Assembly (NCBI GenBank): GCA_030035585.1
Contig: CM057477.1
Location: 64,709,447 to 64,773,446, forward strand
Reading direction: 5' to 3'
From: Dugong dugon
Lineage: Eukaryota; Chordata; Mammalia; Sirenia; Dugongidae
Length of the DNA stretch: 64,000 bases
Position 1 is the stretch's first letter; each line of letters begins with the position of its first letter. The notes below the pieces were generated by a model. That model did not search any database, was not told where the DNA came from, and saw nothing but the letters and a program-made list of their open reading frames with translations. Made by a program: the position numbers and the translations under genes. This document shows positions 45,600-56,650 of this stretch, in pieces.

Positions 45600-45626
45600 G
45601 GGGTGGGGATGGGGGTTGGGGTGGGG
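45599..45626 (+). other. G-quadruplex-forming motif
   Basis: Five G runs of at least four (45599-45603, 45605-45608, 45611-45615, 45618-45621, 45623-45626) with loops of one or two bases, on the plus strand, which is the template strand for ZC3H13. This is a strong canonical pattern. Confidence 0.8.
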
Positions 45627-46124
45627 CGAGGTGTCAAAGTTAATTAAGTCCCAGCAGTTTGGAGACAGTCATAACTACATTTCAAGTAGGCTCTCACTGG
45701 GGGGTGGCAAATGTTTTTCAGGGGAAGATAAGAAAAATGGCTCCAGATCCTGATATGTAATGGTTTGAAGTGAGTACAAATATTGACAAAAACACAGATC
45801 AGTCATTTCTGATGCCATCAATTTTGAAAGCCCACCATTTTAATCCCACTTTGCTTTAATCATCATGTTATCAGATGGTAGGCATGACTGGATATAATTT
45901 AACTAGGAGGTCTAAGCTAGGCCCCATTTATCTTTTGCTATTTAGCTAATAATTCCTATTCAGAATTTATAGGGAAGATCACAAATTCAATTAATTGAAA
46001 ATTTTTGACAAAATGACAATGAATATAAGAAATAATATATTTAGAAAAGAAATCTTAGGAAATTTATGAATAATTTCTATTGAATATGTAACACAGCAGT
46101 TCACTGAAGTGTCAGAAACCTTAC

Positions 46125-46589
46125 CCTTTTCAGGTAACTCTGGACCTCTCCCCCTACTTCTGCCCATCCGGTCATTCCTAATTTCACTTCGAGACTCATT
46201 TCTGGAATCGCTCCTTATTTCAGCACGAGAACTTTCTTCTCTCAAATGGTTTCTGCCGTAACTCCGGGATTCTTCCTGATATGTTTCCTCCTTTCGATGA
46301 GCATCTCGACTCTCACGGTCCCGGTAGTCATGCGCATCTCGAGTGGAACGAGAATCTCTGGGGTCACGGCTGTCTTTGCTGTCTCGGCTATAATCCCTCA
46401 TGTCCCGAGAGTCCCGCATATCTCTAGAGTCTCTCAGTTCCCTTCGGTCTCTAGCATCTCTGGTATCTCTCCGATCTCGACCATCTCGAGGCTCTCTGTC
46501 ATCTCTGTGGTCTCTAGAAGAGCTCTGATCCTGTTCATAATCTCGTTCTTCTCTTGTGTCCTTTTCTCTATCCCTTTTGCCTTTAGTCT
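46125..46589 (-). CDS. ZC3H13: ZC3H13 exon B (RD-rich repeats)
   Basis: 465 bp, bounded by acceptor TTGCATTACAG|AGACTAAAGG and donor CCTGAAAAGG|GTAAGG. It completes a Glu codon and encodes window residues 105-258, including repeated units such as RDSRDMRD and RDPRDSRSTRD. It finishes with a Ser/Glu/Asn-rich run and ELPEKG. The short Arg-Asp repeats are charge-balanced and expected to be disordered. The splice into exon C gives K-G-S-R-G, as in known ZC3H13 proteins. Confidence 0.96.
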
Positions 46590-49342
46590 CTGTAATGCAA
46601 TTTTGGAAATCAACTGTTAACTCCTTTTACAAAGTTTTAGGAAACTAGACAATGTATTTAATGCACAGCTTTTAAAATACTGGCAAATAAGAAAATTAAA
46701 ACTATTCATAAGCCAAAATCCCAATGATAATTTTATTAACACCTGGAGAATTATGTTCCTGATTAGACTGGAACATAATTCCCCTGCTGCCCTCTTACCC
46801 AAACTTATAGATCCTAAATAATCAGAACAAGGAAGTTGAGCCTATATCATTAAAGGCTTACTTTTTAAAAACTACTTTCAGATCCAGAGGCTAACAATAA
46901 CTTTAATCACTTCTACCAAGTATTCAGACTAGACCAGAGCACAAAGCATCACCTCAAAAGTACTCGAGCATCTGAGAGTAGCCTACAATTAGTAAGCTAT
47001 CTGGCAAAGAGATACTGCAATTCACTCTCCCTTTTCCTGAGTATACCAGTCTCCAAAGCTTTCCTACACAGAGAATTTTCTAACATTTCATAGAAACACA
47101 AAAAAATAATTTTTAAAAAAGTTGAAATGAGCCTCACTGATTAGCTAATCCAACCCCGTCGTTTTATAAATGAAGAAATAGAGGCCCAAAGTTCAAATGG
47201 CTTAGTCAACCACATAAAAAAAGAAGAAGAAACCCCACTGCCGTTGAGTTGATTCCAACTCACTGCAACCCTGTAGGACAGAGCAGAACTACTCCATAGG
47301 GTTTCCGAGGCTGTAAATCTTTACGAAAGCAGACTGCCAAATCTTTCTCCCAAAGAGCAGCTGGTGAGTTGGAACTGCTGACCTTTCTGTTAGCAACTGA
47401 GTGCTTAAGTCAACCCCATCCCTCATGGGAATCTACAAAGATTAGAAATTACTCTTCAGATATGCCTAAAACAGGCATAACTTAATACAGCATAAATCTT
47501 ATCTGAATTAACAAAAGAACCTCAAAGAACAAATTCTGCCCTTTTTATCAGACTCCTGTAGCTCTTACACTCTGTTAATTACCCCAAGATCTGAGGCTAT
47601 TTTAGCAACTGCAGCAGCCTTGTGCCTATGACACTAAATTTACCTCCTCTTCTCTCTGTCCCAGTGGCTAGGCCCATAGACTTTCTCAAGGAACCAAATA
47701 TCTAGTACCCACAAGACCCCTAGACTCTCATATCAGGAACCTATCTCCCTCAGCAATTACTTTATCAATGTGCCTAGATCCACAGACGCCATTTAGGGAT
47801 AGAAGTACCAGACAAAGATCTGGCAGATCTCCATCCCTTTGGATGTATATCTACGATTTCTATTCCTCCAACACCAGCTGTGCCTAAAAATTTGCTTACT
47901 TAGTTCCAGATCCTTTTCTCCTGATTCCCCATCTGTCTTTACAAACACATCTAGGAATTGTATCTTGTTCTTAACCTGCCTCCCGTCCTTCCACTGAAAC
48001 TATCCTTATTTCAGAAAATGACACCTAAACAGACAGCAAAAAACATCTGCTGTATCTCGTACATGGAAGGTTAAAGAAACACTCTCCCTACAAAGCACTT
48101 AAATACATATGATTTGTTATTAAAAGAATTCTTCCTATAAGCCCTCTTACCACAAAGCATTCCTACAAGGCTTAACTACATACTATCTTCCTTTCTTTAG
48201 TATGTTTAATAATTATGTTCTGCAATAATGAAGGACAGAATTTTCTTTTAGTAAGTATTCATTAAATGTGTACTATATCCCTAGTCAACTCTAGTTGTTA
48301 AATATCTTATTAAAATTGATAGATAGGTATAAGAGAATTTTCCCATCTTACCAATGTTCCATAAATACTGTTGTGCTGATCTGGCTCCAAAATCATGTAC
48401 ACAAGGAATAATTCTATAAAATAGGTGCTCTCTCCGGTCCCTACCTATGCATCCATCATTTTCTTGAATAAAAGAACTTGATTAATTATTGCTTGCACTG
48501 TTGACAGGAAGAGAATAACTAAGTTCAACATGTTTCACAGACTACTGTACCGTACTCACAGAGAGGCTTTTAAAATGCATATTAAACAGAAAAGTTGCAA
48601 GTAAGCATTTCCTGAGTACTCACTATGTTCAAAAACTAACTCAGGAGAAGTTAGGAAAAAGACCTGTTAAGTTAAATAAACAAGGACAAGAAGCTTAGAC
48701 AAGAAGTAAAGAAAGAGGTGAGAGGTATTAGACTGTATGCCAGGTAATACTAGTTTCTCAGCTTAAAGAAGGAGTAGCAAGTCCAAAGTAGCTTAATTCT
48801 CAGGGATCTGGAAAGGAAAACTGCTTTGTTTACTTCCTTGACATAAGTCATACCTAGAAATTTGCTTACTTGGTTTACACTGACCCTCTGAGCGTTCCTC
48901 CCAGCTCTTACCCCTTTATCAAAGCACTTTCAATGCTTTCAAACTCTGATCCCTGATTTCCTTCTTTTTTTTTCCTTTGCCTCCTTCTTTTTTATAGAAA
49001 TTAACTAAGCAGTTGAGAGGGATGCTCTACGAATCAGATAACCAATAGTTTCTAAGAACTTAAGAGTACTCAGTAGAGCATCTTGACTAAAGGAAGCACC
49101 AACTCAGTATACCTGTATACCAGTATACCAGTATAAATGCCCACTTGTGCGTACTTGATAGCTTACGTTCACGTCATTAGCATCTCCTATCACCCACAAG
49201 AGCTCTAGTCTGTTAAAGAAGACTTAAAATAGCACATTCCTCCTCTCTATTATAACAATAAATTTGGATGTACACTTTTTTTAATTAAAAAAATGTTTAA
49301 ATAAAAGAACTTTTAAAAAATCAGATGAAGAACAATGCATAC
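46590..49342 (-). other. ZC3H13: ZC3H13 intron between exons A and B
   Basis: 2,753-bp GT-AG intron with one AfroSINE (47230-47408) beside a MIR-like patch (47140-47215). The rest is unremarkable AT-rich sequence. Confidence 0.9.
47230..47408 (-). mobile_element. AfroSINE, long subfamily
   Basis: GAAACCCCACTGCCGTTGAG, TGATTCCAACTCACTGCAAC, GGCTGTAAATCTTTACGAAA, CTTTCTCCCAAAGAGCAGCT, CTGACCTTTCTGTTAGCAAC. The first bases of the SINE (plus-strand right end) are missing. Confidence 0.88.
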
Positions 49343-49653
49343 CTTCCCTCCTTTCGTGACGCCGATCATGAGACTGGGAAGTTCGCTCATGATCATGCCT
49401 CCCTTTCTCTCGCATTGGAGAACGATGTCTTGGAGGACTTTGCTTTCTCTGAGGGGAAGACAAAGAATGTGAAGGATAAGGAGAAGCAGAGCGTCGTAAA
49501 GGTGGAGTTATTGTCCGCTGATAAGATGGTGAAGGAGTTCTTTTTCGACGAGGAGAAGGAGAATGTCTCTGAATAGATGATCCCGACTGTGAGGAAGATG
49601 AATGATGTCTAGAAGATATAGGAGAATGATGCTGTCCGGCAGGGGAAGTAGAC
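49343..49653 (-). CDS. ZC3H13: ZC3H13 exon A (Ser/Arg/Pro-rich)
   Basis: First exon visible, 311 bp. The acceptor reads TTTTTCCTGATAG before GTCTACTTCC and the donor is GAGGGAAG|GTATGC. It enters with one base of a split codon, encodes window residues 1-103 and leaves with one base. The product is rich in SP, SS and RR dipeptides (for example SPSPRRKRTPSPSYQRT) and ends in an RD/RR/HE-rich run with several His residues. This is typical of the RS-like, probably disordered part after the zinc finger. The upstream partner exon was not found in the remaining 14.3 kb, so that intron is very long. Confidence 0.95.
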
Positions 49654-50216
49654 CTATCAGGAAAAACAACAACAAAAAACATGTTCAACAGTCTTCATTT
49701 CTAGCCAAAGGAAAATCTTGATATACAAAAAACTGGATGTAAAAGTTAAAGCTAAAAGAGTGGATAATAATTACAGGATAAATTTTAATTCACCATGCTG
49801 TAAAATTACTAATAATTTTGATGTGTACAGATTTCACTGATTTTTAAGTCAGCCTGAGCAACAGCTCTAGAGGAGAATGCCTGTAATTCATGGCTCTCGG
49901 AAAAGGGAAAACTATCACCAGCTAAGCCAAACTTAAAAAGTTTGCTCTGCCTGTGTTGGCATTTAGGACGGGGAAAGAATGATAGGGTTAAGGAAATGAC
50001 AATAAAATACACATTGTCTTTATTTTAAATAACCTGCCTTCACTCTTGGGCAGCACAAACTGAAATCCAGAACATAATTCTTGGTTTAGCTAAGGCCTCC
50101 TCTATTCCCTTCAAATTACCTTCTTTCACTGCTTCCAGGGAAACAACTTATAACCCCAAGAAGCATATTTGAATTACTACTACAGTCTGTTATGTCCTGG
50201 GCCCTCTCTATACTGA

Positions 50217-50259
50217 ATGCATGTGTACATGTGTGCATGTGTGTGTATGCATGCATGCA
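50217..50259. repeat. Alternating purine-pyrimidine tract (43 bp), Z-DNA-prone
   Basis: ATGCATGTGTACATGTGTGC then ATGTGTGTGTATGCATGCAT: unbroken alternation over 43 bases. Confidence 0.85.
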
Positions 50260-50481
50260 ATAATTAAAAATGAACAGAACTAATGTTTAGAAAAATAATA
50301 TTCTAGGTATCACACACCCCAATGAATATCATATCCCTCAAAGCAATTATTTCAGGGACTAGACGGTTATTCAAAAGGATTATGAAATTCTAGTCCAAAT
50401 ATTTTGGAATTACTTTCAGTGACTATGATAAATGTTTTTTAATATCTACAATGGTGGCAAAATCATTATTAATCCCAAACT

Positions 50482-50701
50482 AGAGTTTCTCTGCTTTGGC
50501 ACCGCTGAAAGTTTTGAACTGAATAATTCTTTGTCGTCAAGGGCAGTCCTGCGCATTATAGGATGTTTAGCAGCATCCCTGGTCTCCACCTACTAGATAC
50601 CAATAGCATATTCCCAGCAAGTCATGACAATAAAAAATTACTCCAAACATTGTCAAATGTCCTCTGGAAAGCAAAACTGCTGCCTCGTTGAGAACCACTA
50701 C
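50482..50701 (-). mobile_element. MER20 (hAT-Charlie) DNA transposon
   Basis: TTCTCTGCTTTGGCACCGCT, GGATGTTTAGCAGCATCCCT, TGTCAAATGTCCTCTGGAAA and GTTGAGAACCACTA follow the complement of the MER20 consensus as I recall it; nearly full length. Confidence 0.8.
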
Positions 50702-50878
50702 CCTAAACTATGTTGTTTATAAATGATGCCTTAGTCAATCTTTTATCAACAAAGGGTCAAATCTATAAAATATCTGCGACTAAGTCAGGAAAGTGATTTA
50801 ATATATTTAAAAGATTTTTTGTAGAACATGCACTTAAGCAAATAAACAATAACACCTTTTGGATAATGCTGTTCTTTT

Positions 50879-51057
50879 TAAGTGTTACTGAGTCAATTTT
50901 CAACTCATAGAGACCCAGTGCATCAGAGTAGAACTGCCCCATAGGGTTTTCTTGGCTGTAGTCTTCACGGTTTCTCCCGCAGAGCTGCTGGGTGGGTTTG
51001 AACCGTTAACCTTTCGATTAGCACTCCAGTGCTTAACCATTGGGCCACCAGGGCTCC
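50879..51057 (-). mobile_element. AfroSINE
   Basis: AAGTGTTACTGAGTCAATTT, GAACTGCCCCATAGGGTTTT, TTTCTCCCGCAGAGCTGCTG, TTTCGATTAGCACTCCAGTG, ending GGGCCACCAGGGCTCC. Confidence 0.9.
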
Positions 51058-52844
51058 TTTTTGGATAAGAGCGGACTAAAAAAAGTCAGCTAACTAGAAT
51101 ACCAAATTTGCTTAATCATTCTAGTTATCTATGATTCTACTGAAACTTTAAGCTTTTAATAAAAATTTTTATTAGTCATATTAAAATATTTAAGCAATCA
51201 AGCCACTATAACTTAACCAATTCTAAACAGAAATTTATTTACTTACACATACAAATGGAAATGCCCAATGGGCCTTACCCAAATTTAGAAACCATTTATG
51301 ATTAATGGTCATTCAAATGCATCCTACTAAATAGAAAAATCAATTCAAGTTTGAGAATTAGAATCACTGTCTTTTGGTGCTTTTTAATTTCAATTTCATC
51401 AGGTTCTAGTCTAAAACGGTAAAGGTGACATAATCTACCTAAACTGATAAAATAAAAAATGGGGGTCTCCGCTGAAAAGGCATTTTGGTTAGTTTTGAGT
51501 TTATTCCTAAAGTATACTCAAAATTGTCTCTAAAATGTGTACAATAGCTTTCGGTGATTAATCTACAGAACTTAAAAAAACATACACATACTTTTAAAAG
51601 CCACATTATTGCCCAATCGTGTTTGTACTCAGTGATATGGAATTAAAAAAACTTCAGTTCAAGCTTAGGAAAAACAAACTATCATATAAGGCCAGAGCGC
51701 CCATGCGTTATCAAGTTGTGGCTTTTAATCATATTCTTTCTTCTTACCCATCCTGCAGAGAAAAAAAAGTTTAAGAAAATTACTAATTTAGACATCATTA
51801 TGTTTTCCTCTCTGTTATTACGCTTTTTAGAGTTTGATGAACGAAGAACAGCAAAAAGAGAGAACATGATTATCAAAACAAAATGGGTCAGATTATGTAT
51901 GTGTGCCTAACTGGACTTATGTCCATTCTGCATATACAAAAAGTGTGACTAAGTAATAAAACCGTCTTGAAATCTGACCAAAATTATTAGCACTTTGGCT
52001 ACAGACTACAGCAAAGACATATGAAAATATATTTCAACTTAAAATAGCAATAATTCCAGATTAACTATTCTTATCCTCTAGAATTACTGTTTTCTTTTGG
52101 GGTGGGGGGAGAGGGAGAGTAGGTGACATCTGGAATTCAAATAAAGAATTTGTTGCATGAAGAGAAGCTTAATACCGTAAAACACAAATCTGCATACTGT
52201 CAGCAACAGCACTGTGATTTATAGCACACAGGGAAAACCAATCTGTAGTCTGAATAGATTCCAATAAAAAAACTTTTTAATGCTCCTATAATTAAAACAT
52301 GATGTGGTGTGTGAATATGCAGGGTATATTTCATTTTCAGAAAAAATGTGAAAAGGTTAAGTAATTTAAAAAGAAAAACTCCTCTTGTTCATGACACAAA
52401 TAATTTCACCTGCAACCAGTATCTTATTTCCAGACTTTCTTAAAAAATAACAACACAAATGTTTCTCAATAAATTGTTTCTATTTCAAAAATATGAAAAT
52501 ATGTTTATGTAACTAACATTTATAATTCAACCTTTAAAATCTCCATGGAAAAAGTATACTCCTTCCCCCAAAATAAATGGGCTATGGGCAGTATCATAAT
52601 CAACTCTATCTTCAGTGGTAAAATACAACATAAGACACATTTCAAACAGAAATATTTCAGTCTTATTATTTTACAAAGCAATTTATTCTTATTAAAATAA
52701 TAGGCCATTTTAATTCACTTGACAAATATTAAATCACCTTCTATGCCTCAAGCATTATTTTTGGTGCTGAGGATACAGAGGTGAAGACGACAGATAAAAA
52801 CACTAACATAATAACATGATAGTATTAACAACAACAGCAGCTAA

Positions 52845-52990
52845 CACATATACCATATTGCTATGTGCATAACACTGCTTTAAGTGCTTTACATATGTTA
52901 TCTAATTTAATCTTTATAACAACAACTCTATGAATAAACTGAAACAGGTTTCACAGCTCGCAAGTGGTACAACTAGGATCGAAAACTAGT
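52845..52990 (+). repeat. MIR SINE
   Basis: TATGTGCATAACACTGCTTT, TTATCTAATTTAATCTTTAT, TTTCACAGCTCGCAAGTGGT are standard MIR wording. Confidence 0.65.
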
Positions 52991-53273
52991 CTGTCTAGCT
53001 ACATAGTTTATGGTCTAAAGAGAAAGACAACAACAAAAAAGCAAGGCAATTACAGCTAATTAATGCAACACAGTCTATAAAACAAGGTAAACAAACAAAC
53101 AAAACAAAACTGTTAGGTCCAAAAGAAAAGGAAAACAGTCTGTCAGGTGGACTACTTACGGTGGCTTGGTAAGTGCAGTGTAATGAATTACTTAATATGG
53201 CCCTTCTAGCCATGGTCTTTGTGACTCACACAATGATTGAGTAGGACTATGCAAATAAGGTATATGGAACCTG

Positions 53274-53876
53274 TGATGGTTCCAGTTTGTGTTAACTTGG
53301 CTAGGCCATGATTCCCAATATTGTATGGCTGTCCTCCATTTTATGTGTTGTAGATCCTGACCTTTACACATTGATGAGGCTGGACTGGTGTAGGGTGTGT
53401 CTTGGGTGGAAGCCTTGCAGGAGGTCGTGACTCAAGTCCCATCCTTATTCAAGTTATGGCCTTCCCTGAGGTGTGGCCTGCATCTAAGGTATATATGGAA
53501 ATGACCTGGTGGGGACCGCTCTCTCTGCATCTGGATCCCACATCCAGTTCATGATTAACTGACCTCCAGTTCTTGGGACCTGAGCCAGAAGCCTGCCGAA
53601 TGACTTGCCGATTCTGGGATTCACCAGCCTCCATAGCCCCATGGGCCAGTGGCCTATCATCTGACCTGATTTGCCAGCTTCCATAGCCTTGTGAGCCAGT
53701 AGCCTGTGGTCTGAACTGCCAGTTTTGGTTCGTCAGCCCCTGCAGCCATGCGGCCTGGGAGAAGCCCATGCCTGACCATGAATTTAGGGCTTGCCAGCAT
53801 CCACAACCACATGAGCCATTTCCTTTGTACAATTCATGAGTTCTGTCACACGTTGTGGTGAATTACAGAACCCAAA
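53274..53876 (+). mobile_element. LTR-like element related to the one at 22829/25285
   Basis: Shares TTAACTTGGCTAGGCCATGA, TTCCCA and TGTTGTAGATCCTGACC-type text with the LTR of the Tigger nest, then diverges into a body with repeated GCCAGT/CCATAGCC words. No coding remnant; right edge uncertain. Confidence 0.5.
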
Positions 53877-54425
53877 GACAGGAGGGAGAGTACTGAGGGG
53901 AGACAGTAGTTGATGTTAGAGATGCAGTGGTACAGCAGCTTGGAAAAGTCAGACATTTGGGACATCTTTAACTTTGGCCTCATAGGAACCAGCTTTGTGC
54001 TGATCCTTATAAAAGAAATTACTTGCTTAGTAAGGAAAGAGCCTCTACTTAGGAGATGATATTTGAACTGAGACCTGAAAGAACTGAGGGCAGTTTTCTA
54101 TGCAGAAGGCTGAGTAAGAATAAGGGAGGCAGGAGAAATCATGATATGTGAGAAGAACAGAAAGAACACACATAGCTACAATCTTTGGCGGGCAGAAATC
54201 ACACAAGACAGTCAGAAAGAAGGCAGGGGCCAGATGATAATGGAGTCATGGTACAGGTTTGGATTTTATTCTAAGCATTAGGGAAATCACTGGAGAATTT
54301 CAGGCAGGAAAGTATCATTTAAAACCTAGCAAGATCTTACTCACCTAAATAGATCAATAAGATAAAGAAAATGTTTCTGTATGATGATTTGTTTTAGACC
54401 TAGTACCCTGCTGTCCCTTTGAAGC

Positions 54426-54626
54426 TGTTGTTGTGTGCTGTCGAGTTATTTCCCACTCATAGTGACCCTACAGCACAGTCTAGAACTGCCCTATGGACTT
54501 TTTTAGGCTGTAATCTTTACAGGAGCAGATCACCAGGTCTTTTCTCCTATGGAGTGGCCGGTGGGTTCAAAGCAGTGACCGTTCAGTTAGCAGTTGAGTA
54601 CTTAACCATTGCGCCACCAGGGCTCC
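54426..54626 (-). mobile_element. AfroSINE, long subfamily (tandem pair, left)
   Basis: GTTGTTGTGTGCTGTCGAGT, GGCTGTAATCTTTACAGGAG, CGTTCAGTTAGCAGTTGAGT, ending TTGCGCCACCAGGGCTCC. Confidence 0.92.
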
Positions 54627-54639
54627 TTTCCCCCTGTCA

Positions 54640-54824
54640 AAACCAAACCAAATCCACTGCCGCTGAGTCAGACAGAGTAGAATTGCTCCATTTGGTTTCC
54701 AAGGTTGTCATCTTTATGGAAGCAGACTGTCATATCTTTCTCCTGCAGAGTGGCTGGTGGGTTCAAACAGCTGACCTTCTGGTTAGCAGCTGAGCGCTTT
54801 AACCACTGAGGCACCAGGGCTCCT
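54640..54824 (-). mobile_element. AfroSINE, long subfamily (tandem pair, right)
   Basis: AACCAAATCCACTGCCGCTG, GTTGTCATCTTTATGGAAGC, CTTCTGGTTAGCAGCTGAGC, ending GAGGCACCAGGGCTCC. A piece of the tail after CTGAGTCAG is deleted. Confidence 0.92.
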
Positions 54825-55718
54825 CTGCCCCTTTGCAGCAGGCAGTAAATATTCCCTGGAAGAGGACCAACTTCTAACTGAACAACCGACAGAACTAGGA
54901 CATTTTTGTCTATGGGAATTCTTTCAAAGATCTCTCCTTCATAAATGTATGATAGTACTTATAACACAGATTTGATTCAAAGTATGGAGAAGAAGTTCTA
55001 GATAATACAAAAATAAATCTAAATAAAAGTAAATAATTTAGGTCAGATTTCATTTTTGTATTTACAAAGAAATGAAATTTCAAAAGTCTCAATTTAAGAA
55101 TGAAAAATGTTAAGATAACCCTTAAATCAACACATTCTGTAGTGCTATTTAAATCCAGAATAATTGAAATAACGAAATTTTTGTGAATCTGGTTCAAGAC
55201 AGCAGCCTAACATATACTTATCTGATCAAAGACGCAGTGAACTAAAAACTGTACCCACCAATGTGATCAAGGGTCAGAATAAGAAAAGCAGCTGGTATCC
55301 CGGACACATGTAAGGAGACTGTTTTTAAGCTCTAGGAATAAGAAAATCCGTATTCTAAATACAAGAAATCCCAGAAACAACACACACTGCCATAACATGA
55401 ATTAAGACAGCCGGCTCCTATTCTCTACCCACTGGAGCAAGTTAAAATTCTTATTTTCTACTGGGATGAGATAGGGTGGTGAAGATAAGAAGGAGAGGAC
55501 CAGATCATGCCAAGAAATAGCAGGCAATCCAGTCTTGGGAGAAAGGGAGGTGAAGAATGGTTCTTAAGTCCCCAGTCCACACTCCTAAGATCACGTCAAC
55601 AAAATGGGTGCCAGAACAAGGGAGACTCTTGAAATCCCTGCCACTACCTCAGAAGTCCCGTCGAGTTAACAGGACCCAGAATCATTCCTGTGGTCCTTTA
55701 ATCTTCAGTGAGAAAATT

Positions 55719-55735
55719 GCCACCAGGTGGTGCCA
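55719..55735 (+). promoter_or_regulatory. Candidate CTCF-binding motif
   Basis: GCCACCAGGTGGTGCCA fits the CCASYAGRKGG core of the CTCF motif on the plus strand, with two weaker positions after it. It sits in non-repeat sequence deep in the intron. Confidence 0.4.
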
Positions 55736-56000
55736 TACTGGGATAGACTTATAGTACAGCTGCCTGCCGGGAACACTGGGTTTGCCTCAGTTATTTGATT
55801 AATATCACTATAATTCAGCCCTAAATTTTCACCCAGCTGAATTTTTGAACTCTATTCACCACATTAGGCATCTCTGATTGAACCAATTACTGAAACAAGG
55901 CTAAACTTCCCAACTACTTCCTCCTACTGAAAACCTCTCCAAAACTACTTGAGAACAATGCTCTTCTCTTCTCAAGTCTTCAATTCCACAAAGGCTAAAA

Positions 56001-56056
56001 GTGTTGTTGTTGTTCTTAGATACCACTGAGCCAGTTTTGACTCATAGTGACCCTAC
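56001..56056 (-). mobile_element. AfroSINE 3' fragment
   Basis: GTTGTTGTTGTTCTTAGATA, CCACTGAGCCAGTTTTGACT, CATAGTGACCCTACG: tail only. Confidence 0.75.
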
Positions 56057-56277
56057 GTACAACGAACAAAACACTAGATTTGGGCTGCGAAACAAGTTTC
56101 CCTCCTGAGCTCAAAAAATTTTTCCAATATCACACCTACAAATGAGAATCCAAGCCAATCAACTGGACTAATAAAAGGCTTTTTTGTTGTTGTTGTTCTT
56201 TGTTTTTGGTTCAACTGAGTTATTCTGATAGCTACAAAACTATTTCATCTTTAACTTGTCTATCATAAGTTTGAAGA

Positions 56278-56480
56278 GGCCCTCGTGGCACACTAGTTAA
56301 GAGCTTGGCTGCCAACTGAAAGGTCAGCAGTTTGAACCCACCAATTGTTCTGCGGTAGAAAGATGTGGCAGTCTTCTTCCATAAAGATTATAGCCTTGGA
56401 AACCTTACGGGGCAAAGCTCTCCTCTATCCTATAGGGTCACTATGAGTCCAAATTGATTTGACAGCAATTGGTGGGGTAT
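56278..56480 (+). mobile_element. AfroSINE, long subfamily
   Basis: GAGGCCCTCGTGGCACACTA, GAAAGGTCAGCAGTTTGAAC, GGTAGAAAGATGTGGCAGTC, CATAAAGATTATAGCCTTGG, TCACTATGAGTCCAAATTGA. Confidence 0.9.
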
Positions 56481-56495
56481 ATCTTAAGTTTAAGC

Positions 56496-56650
56496 AGGTC
56501 TGGTGGCACAAACAATTAAACGCTTGAGTGCTAACCAAAAAGTTAGCAGTTCAAACCCACCCAGCAACTCCATGGGAGAAAGACCTGGCAATCTGCTTCT
56601 GTAAAGATTACAGCCTAGGAAACCCTATGGGGCAGTTCTACTCTGTCACA
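56496..56650 (+). mobile_element. AfroSINE split by L1, left part
   Basis: GCAGGTCTGGTGGCACAAAC, TAACCAAAAAGTTAGCAGTT, GTAAAGATTACAGCCTAGGA, CCCTATGGGGCAGTTCTACT, CTGTCACA, then abruptly L1 3' UTR. The tail is at 57891-57985. Confidence 0.9.

Larger units (their letters stand above)
35239..46124 (-). other. ZC3H13: ZC3H13 intron between exons B and C
   Basis: 10,886-bp GT-AG intron, mostly LINE: an L1 tail (35660-36335), a long old L1 (about 36740-42375) with an AfroSINE inside, older L1 debris (about 42390-45250) with another AfroSINE, and a Z-DNA/G4-prone tract at 45559-45626. 45640-46100 holds nothing recognised. Confidence 0.9.
1..49653 (-). other. ZC3H13: ZC3H13 gene, 3' portion (11 exons, partial at 5' end)
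   Basis: ZC3H13 is a nuclear scaffold of the m6A writer accessory complex; it links WTAP to RBM15 and supports nuclear retention and activity of the METTL3/METTL14 methyltransferase (established knowledge). The spliced reading frame here gives 1,335 complete residues ending in TAA. Below, residue 1 is the first whole codon in the window. In order it holds a Ser/Arg/Pro-rich stretch, RD/RE-rich repeats, a nearly pure Arg-Glu dipeptide tract, a Lys-rich nuclear-localisation-like segment, a Pro/Ala/Thr low-complexity segment, a second RD/RE region, an acidic stretch and a folded-looking conserved C-terminus. Order and wording match mammalian ZC3H13 (about 1,670 residues in human, from memory). 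All ten introns are GT-AG and in phase, and no frameshift or stop was seen, so this is the functional gene rather than a retrocopy. The CCCH zinc-finger exons lie outside the window. Confidence 0.97.
52725..54350 (+). repeat. L2 LINE, split by MIR and LTR insertions
   Basis: Opening ACCTTCTATGCCTCAAGCAT, GGTGCTGAGGATACAGAGGT. Later L2 text at 54052-54340 (GATATTTGAACTGAGACCTG, GGATTTTATTCTAAGCATTA) lies beyond a MIR (52845-52990) and an LTR-like element (53274-53876). The unity of the pieces is inference. Confidence 0.5.

Noticed and set aside
1-49653. Processed ZC3H13 pseudogene
   Set aside because: Introns are present, all splice sites are canonical and the frame is intact.
53449-53832. 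127-codon minus-strand frame rich in Trp, Gly and Ser
   Set aside because: It sits inside an LTR-like repeat with internal short repeats; the composition follows the repeat and no family match was recognised.
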